NCBI RefSeq assembly: GCF_902167145.1
Contig: NC_050097.1
Location: 173,568,923 to 173,632,922 of the forward strand
From: Zea mays
Taxonomy: Eukaryota > Streptophyta > Magnoliopsida > Poales > Poaceae
Direction: 5' to 3'
DNA length: 64,000 nt
In this document: positions 1 through 12,000 of the stretch, piece by piece
How positions within the stretch are numbered: position 1 is the first letter of the stretch
Layout: the number at the start of each line of letters is the position of its first letter
Notes under the pieces: generated by a model
What the model saw: the letters and a program-made list of their open reading frames with translations, nothing else
Databases searched by the model: none
Told to the model about the DNA's origin: nothing
Translations under genes and position numbers: made by a program

Positions 1-48
1 GACGCATTTCTCCTGCAGTACATGGCCTTGCGCAACTTCCGAGGTGAG
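1..48 (-). CDS. SCPL exon 9 (start only)
   Basis: Acceptor CTTGTAG, then [16 protein letters not shown] up to the window edge. It follows exon 8 in phase, as in relatives that read ..FN-LLSEV...LEKCV. The exon continues outside the window. Confidence 0.75.
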
Positions 49-3000
49 CTACAAGTACAGTGTACAGAGAGAGGCAGTGGACTAGGTCATCGATCTCTGG
101 ATTATTGACAACAGACGACGGGCAACAAACAGATTCGACGACTCAAGCATGCAAACATATGACTAGGTGCGGTAATGGGCTCTAGATTTTACACTACAAA
201 CTTTGAGGATCAAATCGTATTAAGATCGAGCCATATTCCAATTCATTTTTTAAACTAAAATTATTTAAGGGCCCTAATTTTTTTGTGAATGAGTATTTGG
301 ATCGTGGTCCATTACCTGCGCATTGGACTAGGAGTGATAAAGAGCAGGAATGAAGGCTTTAGATCGAGGGACTGAAGATCGGAGGATACACCATTGATGG
401 ATAACACTTTGTCACGTCGACAAGCACCTTTTAAGACTTTGGACTTGAAACTAAAGGCTATAGCTAGAAAATTGCAATCTTGGAGTGGGAAACATGATGT
501 GGGATAAGTGAGGTGTCAATTGGCTTTGGCGAGCGAAAGTCTTCATAGACTAGCGGAGGACAGTAGATACTTGTCCTTGGCTGATATTTGGCTAAGAAAT
601 ATGCTGAAAAAACACTCCCTATTTATATCCTCTCTTCAACGTACCACTGCAAGACCGAGATCGATAATTTTATGGCTTAAAGAGGGGGGATGCTAACACC
701 AAAAGCTCTTCCATATGAACTCTCGACATCGAAAAAGGAAGAATTTTGTTGCACGACTTTGTGAATGGAGATCATATCCTCATTAGTCATGATGAAAAGC
801 GGACTTGGTGGATAGTTTCTACTCCAAGCTAACTGGTGAATGTGTGGATAGGGAGTGGACTATTGATTTTGGAGGCTCTGCAAATGCCAACTTATAATCT
901 GACAAATTTTGATGAGCCTGTTACAGAACATAAAGTTTGGAAATACCATCAGGAGTTTACCTAATGATAAGGCCCCGAGTCCCGATGGTTTCACTAGGCG
1001 CTTCTATAAATCTTGTTGGAACATTATCAAGGTGGACCTTATGGTAGTTGCTTCCACTGTTTGGAGCAGGAAGTTTGACAACTTTGGCTTGTTGAACTCG
1101 GCCCATCCATCGGGTATCTATGTCTGTAGACGATATGGCTTGTTGAACATTATCTCCATCGGGTATCTATGTATGTAGACGATATGGCGCTCTTCTTGCA
1201 TCCATCTGTTGCAGACATTACTATTACTCTAGATATTTTACATCTTTTTGGTGCAGCTTCAGGTCTCCGCATCAACGAACAAAACTCTAGTGTTTACCCC
1301 ATTCAATGTGTCGATGAGAATTTGGAAGTGGTTCAGGGCCTCCTCCCATGTGACATCTCAGTTTTTCCTTGCCAATACCTGGGACTGCAGTTGTCCCTAA
1401 AAAATCTCACCAAGGATCAGCTGTAGCATATTGTGGATAGAATTGCTGATAAACTCCCATGATGGAAAGCATATTTGATTGATGACAAGGGCTAGTAGAA
1501 AGGTGCAAGTACAATATGTGCTTACTGGAATGCTTATTTATCTCGCTATGGCGGTAAATATTCCCCTTTGGGCTATCAAGGCTATTGAAAAAAATGAGAA
1601 AAAGTTTCTTTTGGAGGGGGCGCAAGGAGATCAGAGGAGGCCACTACCTGGTTGCTTGGGGCAGAGTTTGTAGACCTCTCTAGCTAGGTGGTCTTGGCAT
1701 TTCTAGTCTTAAAGACCTCAGTTGGGCCCTACGCATGCGGTGGCTATGGCTCCAAAAGACTAAGCCTAACAGACCTTGGTGCAGTTTATCCATCTAGGTG
1801 TCGAACAAAGCAAGGGCTTTATTCTCGGTGGTGTTGATATCAAAAGTTGGTTATGGAGAAAATACATTGTTTTGGACTGATAAATTGGTTCGTGGGATGT
1901 ATTTGGCTGTTCTGAAATAATAGAATTTTAATTGGCTCCCATTCTTCTCTCCCACTCCTCTAGGCATCATCCTGGTCTTGTATCATAAATATTAGTATTT
2001 TAATATAACTTTGATCAAAATTTAATTTGTTTGACTTTTCGAAAAGAGTGAATTGCACTATTTTTGTGAATAAAGGGAGTACATATAGAAATTTGCATTC
2101 ACCACATAGTGGAAGTAAACATCAAGTGCTCTTACATCATTGAAGGTCTTCAGTGCCTGACCACACAACTCTTTTGCAGGATTGGAGTAGTCCTCTCCAT
2201 GGCAATGCCCCAATATCATCTACACACATTTAAAAGAACTAACACCACATATTAAAAAAATTATGCATGGTCAGAGTGTCCCGCCCAAACAATGATACAA
2301 AGTGTATGCATATTGTTAATGCAGATCTTGACGAGCATAATTACCTCATACAACTGATGTGATATAATCCCAAACCCGTGAGCACAAGGCACTCTAGCGC
2401 TAACATCAATACGCTCCTCTGTGGACGGGTTGCCCACTAGATAGCCCTAATTAAGATCGAGGAGACGGATTAGCAAATATATAAGACCATACGAATGATA
2501 GGTTTATTTACTAAATACACAAATTCTCAAGGATAGACTAAAATTAAATATAGGTAGCCTCATCAATTTGGATAGATGCCTTGAGACGAGGTGCCGACTT
2601 CATTCCTGCTCCAATACCTGAACAATTATGTGGAGGCATATGAACAATTCCAGACCAAGTTGCATCGTCTACACCATACATATAGTAACAAAACCAGCGC
2701 AATCAATATAATACCTTCTGAAATCATCTGTGCAAGGAATGGTACAATTTTTCCAGCGTATGATTCTCCATCGATGTAGAAAGGATTTGCATGGTACTCA
2801 GGATGGTCGTTGAACCACTTGACACCCATCAATCAAACATACAACATTGTTACTTATTGTGCATAATTGGATGCGCCATGAAATATTTCATATATTTCTC
2901 CCATATTTTAGGGTCTTATTTGGGAGCAAGGGAATGGATCAGATTAAGGGGGCCAAAATCTCTTACTATTCAAAATTGAATAGTAAAGAATTTTGGTCCC

Positions 3001-6000
3001 CTCAATCCTCTCCATTACCCTTACTCTCAAACAAGCCCTAAGTGTCTGAGATTTAACATAAGTCTAGGCAACACTCTTGTACATGTAACTAGTGCAAGTA
3101 AATTGATTATAACATATCAAAATTTTGGTCTTGTTTGACTATAAAACAATTTGTTGGCGTCTTTTGGGCCAAACACTAACTATCCATAGATCCCGCTTGC
3201 TAGGAACGAGACCTTGTGGAACCTCTCTGCAAGGCGGTGAACCGTCCATGGTAAGTCAACAGACGATCCACGGTTGGTCACAAGACTGGACAAATAACAC
3301 TTGATCAGTTTTGAACTACACGTCTATGTTAGCGCCTTTTCAGGGCCAAATAGCAACGAACCCTAGGACCTTCTTGGGATGAGAAGGACCTTGGGTTTGG
3401 CTAGATCTGTGATGTGTCAGACGGTCCGTGATAGGTCACCGGATCGTCCGTGGTAGGGTATAGGGCGGCAGATTGTTCGCAAGCGCAGAGAGCTCCCATA
3501 TGAACCTGGATCTCGCCCTAAGGAGGGACCCTAGGGCAACCTTGTCAGGGTAAGATCCTAGGGTTGTCATGGAATCGGCAGAGCATCCAATACACCCATA
3601 GATAGTTTTATATCAATATAGCGATGAGCTCCTCTAGAACCTATATCTTGTCCCCTGGAAGGGTCCCCATCAGGGAGGAAAGATATAGGGTTGTCTTGGA
3701 ATCGGCATGCTATCCAAGACGCCTCGAGACGACGTGGAGTCGAAGCGAGGTGAAGATTGAGATTGGAAAACTAAAATTAGGGATACGCTACACCTACTCT
3801 TAAAGCATGAATGGTAAATAAGGTAAATAGATTGGTTCGATTAGAATGTGGGAGGTCCGAACCAGTTCCTAAGCGATGTCCAACAGATTCTCACTAATAG
3901 GTTAGGATAACCACACGTGGGATAAGTACTCTCGCCTGAGTTAATCTGATCGTGGACCGTCCGAGTTATCCCGCGAACCTTTTGGGGCGTAGACCATCTG
4001 GACCACAAGGTCAGACCATCCAGTCGTGCCTAGGTGCTAAATATGGTGTTCAACATAATTGTTAATTGTCTTTATGGCAATACAAATAAGATTTTGTTAG
4101 GTTTGTAGTTTTCTCTAATGTTTTCTATTGTGGGACCAAAATTAAAGATTGTGCCAGGAGAAATTGCAACAAACTAAAGTTGCAATTTTAATATAAGTAT
4201 ATATATAAAATAACCCACAACATGAATTCAGGTAATCCCCGTCGACCAAGAACCAACGAGAATTAGCCTTATACTGACTGGGGTTAACTTATTCCCGTCG
4301 GCCCCACGTAGTAGCCGACGGGAATTATTACTACGTGCGGGCTAGATTCGACACATTTCTCAAAAACTCTAATTCCCGTCGGCTACTAAGTACAGCCGAT
4401 GGGGGTTAACTGATCCCATCGGCCCCACGTAGTAGCCGACGTGGGTTACCTTATTTCCGTCGGCTCCAAGTAGTAGCTGACGAGAATTATGTAATCCCCA
4501 TCGTCTAAGAAGAAACCGACGATGATTATTTAATTTCCGACGGTTATTTTAAAAACCGACGGGAATTATTTTATCCGGCGGGAATATTCAGAATTCCTGT
4601 TGTCACCGCCGCCTAAAAGGAAATTGAAATTCAATTTTCTGAATTTTAACAAGTTTTATTTTCTTAACAAACTTATTTAAAGATACAGATGCTACTAATA
4701 CTTTTCTATATAAATCTTGTAAAACTTCACGGAGTTTAACCGATTTGAATATGATAACGACAAATACAGGTAAATAAAGAGAGAGGAAGAGAGAGTAGGA
4801 ATATAGAGATACTAAGCAAGCAGGGTTTTGTATGGTACCTTGTTGAGGAACTTCGCCAAGTGCAGCGTGGTTGATACCGCTCCAGCGTTGTAGCCTTTGG
4901 CATCTCTGGAGAAGGAAAACCCGGCCCCAACTGGCGAATCCACAAAAAGAATATGCGCCACCTGCGTGCAGGTTGAATGATCGTTCAGTAGATAGTGTAT
5001 ACGGTCGTACAAAACACTATTTTATACTATAAATAATACTATTTACAGAGTAGAGTTTAAAATAGTAGGTATGATAGTGAATGAGATATATAGAAGAGCT
5101 GTTGGAGATGGTCTAACCATCAACTTTGTACTACAAAGTAAGTTGGAACTAGAAAGTACTTAAGTTGTGTGCATGGCTTGTAGCATGGAAAACATATTAG
5201 CCCGATGATCGATCTACTGGCTGCTGTTTGTAGAACTTCTAAAGAATATTGATAAACACTTTGGATTTAGAATTGAATTTGAAAAAAATATGTTGGAAAA
5301 TCATTAACTTTACATTAACACGATTATCCTAGTATTAAGTCAAATTGTTGGACTTCGGGTCTTCAATGTTTTTCTTCCTTATATTGTTTCGGGCTATTAG
5401 AAACGAAGTGCAAGATATAATAAGGCACCGTTTGGTTTGATGGACTAAAAATTAGTCTATCCATTTTAGTCTCATTTAGTCCCTAAATTGTAAAATGTGG
5501 GACTAAAATAGAGACTAAACTGTTTTAGTCTCTAGTCTCTCAAGGGGTGACTAAAAGAGACTAAACTATATAAATTTTATCTTTTTCCCTCCTTTATTTC
5601 AGTTGCACTAATGACGAGAGAATGTTAAGGGGTATTTTAGTCCTCTTATGATTCATTTAATACATTTTGAATACTTTTAGTCTCTAGAACCAAACAGGGT
5701 AGGGACTAAATTTTAGTTTCCTAACTAAACTTTAGTTCCTAGGCTAAAGGAACCAAACGTATCTTGAACTTGTAAACCTGCTCTTACAAAAGGAGATAAA
5801 AAGAGGAGATGTGGTATATATAAATGTCGAAATAGGCTGAGACCATCAGCAGCCCTAACTATAACCCTAAAAAACCTGAAATTAGCACGGTCTTGCCTGA
5901 TGACCGAAGTGCTAAGGCTAACGTAACCCATGTAAAGGTAGAAGGTTATCAAAGTTATTAAAACCTGACCCCTTTTGGAGGCTTGTCCGCGTATGACGAC

Positions 6001-9000
6001 CTCCGTGCCATCTGTGGCACGACGCGTGCCACCGGTGGCTACACACATCCTCTGTGGGTCGTGGACTCGAAACATCGCTTTCGACAACGCCAAACCCCTT
6101 TTGGAGGCCTGTCCCCGTTCGACGGCCTCCACGCCATCCATCGCACGACGCGTGCCACCTGTGGCCACACGTGCGTCCTCCGTGGGTTGTGGACGCGAAA
6201 CCTCGCTTTCAACATACGCCAAATTTTCAGCCACAACCATACCATAGGTCCATATCACTATCCCGGTCTCCCCTCGGACTTCTCTCTGACACGCCGTCCG
6301 TCTGGCCTCCTGAGCGCCGTCGTAGTCGCTTGCCTCTGTCTCCCCCCTCCGGCCCTGCCTCATCGCGCCCATCGCGACCCATGACCCTAATCATGACAAT
6401 GCTGCTATCTGCCATGACAAGGCATAGGTTGTGTCCTCTAATATAGGTAGGGCATTGTCTTGCACGAATCTACCATGGTACTAGAGCCAAGGAAAAATTT
6501 CTAATTCCCCACATGCATTCTTCATCCTCCTCTTCCTCCTCCATATCGGACATCACTGCTTCTACACCATGGCGTCACACTCGACTTACTAAATCTAATT
6601 TCCTCCTATGGAGTGCTCAACTCCTTCTGTATCTACAAATATCTAAGTTGATCCAATATCACCCCTAAGAAGAAAATCACTACATCGACGACCGCGGGTG
6701 CCGCCGAAGTCTCCAATCTGGTGTATGCAAGCTTGATCAAGATCAACAATTGTTGAGTGGCCTTCTCCAATTGATGGCTGAGAAAGTCCTTCAAGACATC
6801 GCTAGTGCCTTGTCCTCTAAGGAGGTCTAAGACTCACTCTAGAAGAAATTCACCTCGTCCATGAAGATACACGATGCAAATCCATGTGGACCTTGCTACA
6901 TCAAAGAAATGTGATATGTCTGCCACCAACTTCTTCTACAAGATCACAGGGCTTGCCACTAAGCTTGTTGTTGTGACCACTGCTCTACATGATGAGGAGG
7001 CCATCTCCTATCTATTGGTAGGGTTCCCGATCGATTACGACCCATTCATAACATGTATGATGACCAAGACCGAGTCACTCTCTCGATGATGCGTTCACAC
7101 ACCTGGTTGCATTTAAATCTCGCCAACTATACAACATGTTGATGAATTGCAACTGCAACACAGTGCCTCTGCCAACTATATGGGTCATGGCAGCACCTTC
7201 CATGGCCACGACGGTGGTGACTGTGGCTGTGGTGGTCGCTCCGATGGTGATTATCGTGGCAACGACCCTCATCCTTAATGCTAGATCTATGACAAGCTCG
7301 ACCACACTGTCATCTAGTGATGGTACCGAATGGACAATTCATACGAAAATAAACCTTTGGCGGCCTTGGTGTCTACACGCTCCTACAAGGTCGATCCAAA
7401 TGGTACAATGATATTGGTGCCACAAATCACATCATGTTCGGCCTTGATCACCTAACTGTGAGGGATCAGTATCATGGCAGTGACACGGTACAAGTGGGCA
7501 ACAAAGGATGTTTTAAAATTAAACACATTGGTTGCTATTATATCAATACTAATATGTGCCATCTTGCTATTAACAATGTTCTTCATGTCCCCAAAAATTC
7601 TAAACATGTTTTTTAGTTCCTAAATTATCCTATGATAATAATGTCTTTTTTGAATTTCATACTTGATTTTACCTCATTAAGAATCATGCAACACAGAAGC
7701 TGCACGTGGCTAGAAAATGTGAAGCTGGCTTTTATCCTCTTAAGTCATACTAGCTGAATGCCCGTGCGTTGCAACGGGAATATATAATACCAGTATACTA
7801 CGATAACCTATATACAAAATGTGTGTTATACCGTTATGAGAAAATGTTTCATAATCAATTTGTGATTCTGGCCATACATAAATTTAGTTATTTATAATCT
7901 ATCTGTTTCACCACTACATTGCAACCATCAGTATCATGCAGACTTCGATATATGTCATGATTTGCATGGTCTCATCATTGGAGAGCATGTTTCACACATA
8001 CCAGAAGAAAATCCCTCGTACATCGTTAGTCATCAGACACGTACCTGAAAGGGAATTAGGCTTACACCTGGTTCCTAAATAATTTTGGTGGTTGAATTGC
8101 CCAACACAAATATTGGACTGACTAGTTTGCTCTAGTGTATAAGTTATACAGGTGTAAAAGGTTCACACTCAGCCAATAAAAAGACCAAGTGTTGGATTCA
8201 ATAAAGGAGCAAAGGGGCAACCGAGGGCACCCCTGGTCTGGCGCACCGGACTGTCCGGTGTGCCACCGGACAGTGAACAGCACCTGTCCGGTGCACCAGG
8301 GGACCCAGACTTAAACTCTTCACCCTCGGGATTTCTCGGAAGCCAGCGCGCTATAATTCACCGGACTGTCCGGTGTGCACCGGACATGTCCGGTGCTCCA
8401 AGGAAGCTCGGCCTCCGGAACTCGCCAGCCTCGGGTTCGCGCAGCCGCCGCTCCGCTATAATTCACCGGACTGTCCGGTGTGCACCGGACTGTCCGGTGT
8501 ACCAGCGGAGCAACGGCTCTCTGCGGCGCCAACGGCTCTCTGCGCGGCATTAAATGCGCGCGCAGCGCGCGCAGACGTCAGGGCTGCCCATACAGGTGCA
8601 CCGGACATCAAACAGTGCATGTCCGGTGTGCACAGGACACCCAGGCGGGCCCACAAGTCAGAAGCTCCAACGGCTAGAATCCAACGGCAATGATGACGTG
8701 GCAGGGGCACCGGACTGTCCGGTGTGCACCGGACTGTCCGGTGCGCCATCGAACAGAAGCCTCCAGCCAACGGTCAAGTTTGGTGGTTGGGGCTATAAAT
8801 ACCCCAACCACCCCACATTCATAGCTATCCAAGTTTTCCACTTCTCAACTACTACAAGAGCTCTAGGCATTCAATTCTAGACACATACAAAGAGATCAAA
8901 TCCTCTCCAATTCCACTCAAGCCTTTAGTGACTAGCGAGAGAGATTTGCCGTGTTCTTTTGAGCTCTTGCGCTTGGATCGCATTCTTTCTTTCTCTTTTG

Positions 9001-12000
9001 CTCTTGTGATCAACACTCAATTGTAACCGAGGCAAGAGGCACCGATTGTGTGGTGGCCCTTGCGGGGAAGTTTTGTTCCCGGTTGATTGAGAAGAAGGAA
9101 AGCTCACTCGGTCCGAGGGACCATTTGAGAGAGGGAAGGGTTGAAAGAGACCCGGCCTTTGTGGCCTCCTCAACGGGGAGTAGGTTTGCAAGAACCGAAC
9201 CTCGGTAAAACAAATCCACGCGTCACTCTCCTTATTTGCTTGCGATTTGTTTTGCGCCCTCTCTTGCGGACTCATTTATTATTACTAACGCTAACCCCGG
9301 CTTGTAGTTGTGATTATTTTTGTAAATTTCAGTTTCGCCCTATTCACCCCCCCTCTAGGCGACTATCAATTGGTATCAGAGCCCGGTGCTTCATTAGAGC
9401 CTAACCGCTCGAAGTGATGTCGGGAGATCACGCCAAGAAGGAGATGGAGACCGGCGACAAGCCCACTACAAGCCAAGGGAGCACCTCATCGGAAGAGTCC
9501 CGCACCAAGAAAAGGGAGAAGAAGAAGAACTCCTCCAAGCGGAAGGAGAAAAGATCTTCCTCTTCTCACCACAAGGAGAAGAAGGAAAAATCTTCTCACA
9601 AGCCGCATCGGAGTGGGGACAAGCACAAAAGGATGAGGAAGGTGGTCTTCTACGAGACCGACACTTCATCGACCTCCACCTCCGGCTCCGACGCGGCGTC
9701 CGTCACTTCTAAACGCCAAGAGCGTAAGAAGTATAGTAAGATCCCCCTACGCTACCCTCGCGTTCCTAAACATACACCTTTACTTTCCGTCCCATTAGGC
9801 AAACCACCAACTTTTAATGGTGAAGATTATGCTATGTGGAGTAATTTGATGCGATTTCATCTAACCTCTCTCCACAAAAGATTATGGGATGTTGTTGAGT
9901 ATGGTGTACAGGTACCATCCGTAGGGGATGAGGACTATGACACGGACGAAGTGGCCCAAATCGAGCACTTCAACTCCCAAGCCGCAACTATCCTCCTTGC
10001 CTCCCTAAGCAAGGAGGAATACAACAAAGTACAAGGATTGAAGAACGCCAAGGAGATTTGGGACCTACTCAAGACGGCGCACGAAGGTGATGAACTCACC
10101 AAGATCACCAAGCGGGAAACGATCGAGGGGGAGCTCGGTCGCTTCCGTCTTCGCCAAGGGGAGGAGCCACAAGACATGTACAACCGGCTCAAGACCTTGG
10201 TGAACCAAGTGCGCAACCTCGGGAGCACAAAATGGGATGACCACGAAGTGGTTAAGGTTATTCTAAGAGCACTTATTTTCCTTAACCCCACTCAAGTACA
10301 ATTAATTCGTGGGAATCCTAGATATCCACTAATGACCCCCGAGGAAGTTATCGGGAATTTTGTGAGCTTTGAATGCATGATTAAGGGCTCCAAGAAGATC
10401 AACGAGCTTGACGAGCCCTCCACATCCGAGGCGCAACCGGTGGCCTTTAAGGCAACGGAGGAGAAGAAGGAGGAGTCTACACCAAGTAGACAACCAATTG
10501 ACGCCTCCAAGCTCGACAATGAGGAGATGGCCCTAATCATCAAAAGCTTTAGGCAAATTCTCAAGCAACGGAAGGGGAAGGACTACAAACCCCGTTCCAA
10601 GAAGGTTTGCTACAAGTGTGGTAAGCCCGGTCACTTCATTGCAAAATGTCCTATGTCTAGTGACAGTGACAGGGGCGACGACAAGAAGGGAAGAAGAAAG
10701 GAGAAGAAGAAATACTACAAGAAGAGGGGCGGCGATGCCCATGTTTGTCGGGAGTGGGACTCCGACGAAAGCTCAAGCGACTCCTCCGACGACGAGGACG
10801 CCGCCAACATCGCCGTCACCAAAGGCCTTCTCTTCCCCAACGTCGGCCACAAGTGTCTCATGGCCAAGGACGGCAAAAAGAAGGTAAAATCAAGGTCCTC
10901 CACTAAATATGAAACATCTAGTGATGAGGATGATGATAAAAATGAGGAGGATAACTTGCGCATTCTTTTTGCTAACCTTAACATGGAACAAAAGGAAAAA
11001 TTAAATGAACTAATTAGTGCCATCCATGAAAAGGATGATCTCTTGGACTCCCAAGAGGACTTCCTAATCAAGGAAAATAAGAAACATGTTAAGGTTAAAA
11101 ATGCTTATGCTCTAGAAGTAGAAAAATGTAACAAATTATCTAGTGAGCTAAGCATGTGCCATGACACTATTGCCAACCTTAGAAATGAAAATGCTAAATT
11201 AATTGCTAAGGTAGATTCTCATGTTTGCATTGATCCTAGAAATGATAATGTTGATTTGCTTGCTAGGATTGATGAGTTAAATGTTTCCATTGCTAGCCTT
11301 AGAAATGAGAATGAGAAACTAATTGCTAAGGCTAAGGATTTTGATGTTTGCAATGCTACTATTACCGACCTTAGAACTGAAAATGATATGTTGCATGCTA
11401 AGGTTGTTGAACTAAAATCTTGCAAACCCTCTACATCTAATGTTGAGCATATTTCCATTTGTACTAGATGTAGAGATATTAATGTTGATGCTATCCATGA
11501 TCACCTAGCCTTAATTAAAAAACAAAATGATCACATAGCTCAACTAAATGCTAAGATTAGAGAGCATGACTTAGAAAATGAAAAATTTAAATTGGCTAGA
11601 AGCATGCTCTACAATGGGAGACGCCCTGGCATCAAGGATGGCATTGGGTTCCAAAGGGGAGACAATGTCAAACTTAATGCCCCACCTAAAAATTTGTCTA
11701 ACTTTGTTAAGGGCAAGGCTCCCATGCCTCAGGATAACGAGGGTTACATTTTGTACCCTGCCGGTTATCCCGAGAGCAAAATTAGGAAAATTCACTCTAG
11801 GAAGTCTCACTCTGGCCCTAACCATGCTTTTATATATAAGGGTGAGACATCTAGCTCTAGGCAACCAACCCGTGCCAAGTTGCCTAGAAAGAAAACTCCT
11901 AATGCATCAAATGATCATGCCATTTCATTTAAAACTTTTGATGCATCTTATGTGCTTACTAGCAAATCCGGCAAGGTAGTTGCCAAAATTGTTGGGGGCA

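Noticed and set aside
4812..5012. Reading the SCPL exon 4 frame from an ATG at 5012
   Set aside because: The residues before VAHILF are intronic; a splice acceptor ACGCAG and phase with exon 3 fix the exon start at 4961.
5725..6372. 215-codon open frame on the minus strand
   Set aside because: It runs through a MITE end and two tandem 126-bp repeats, has no known domain, and overlapping frames of similar quality exist on the other strand.
8240..8740. CRISPR-like regular repeats
   Set aside because: Spacing is irregular, the palindromes are part of a plant LTR, and the context is nuclear plant DNA.
8260..8880. Several 65-108 codon frames on both strands in the Opie LTR, repeated at 16452-17072
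   Set aside because: They translate the GC-rich palindromes of the LTR; identical frames in both LTRs reflect the repeat and not a gene.
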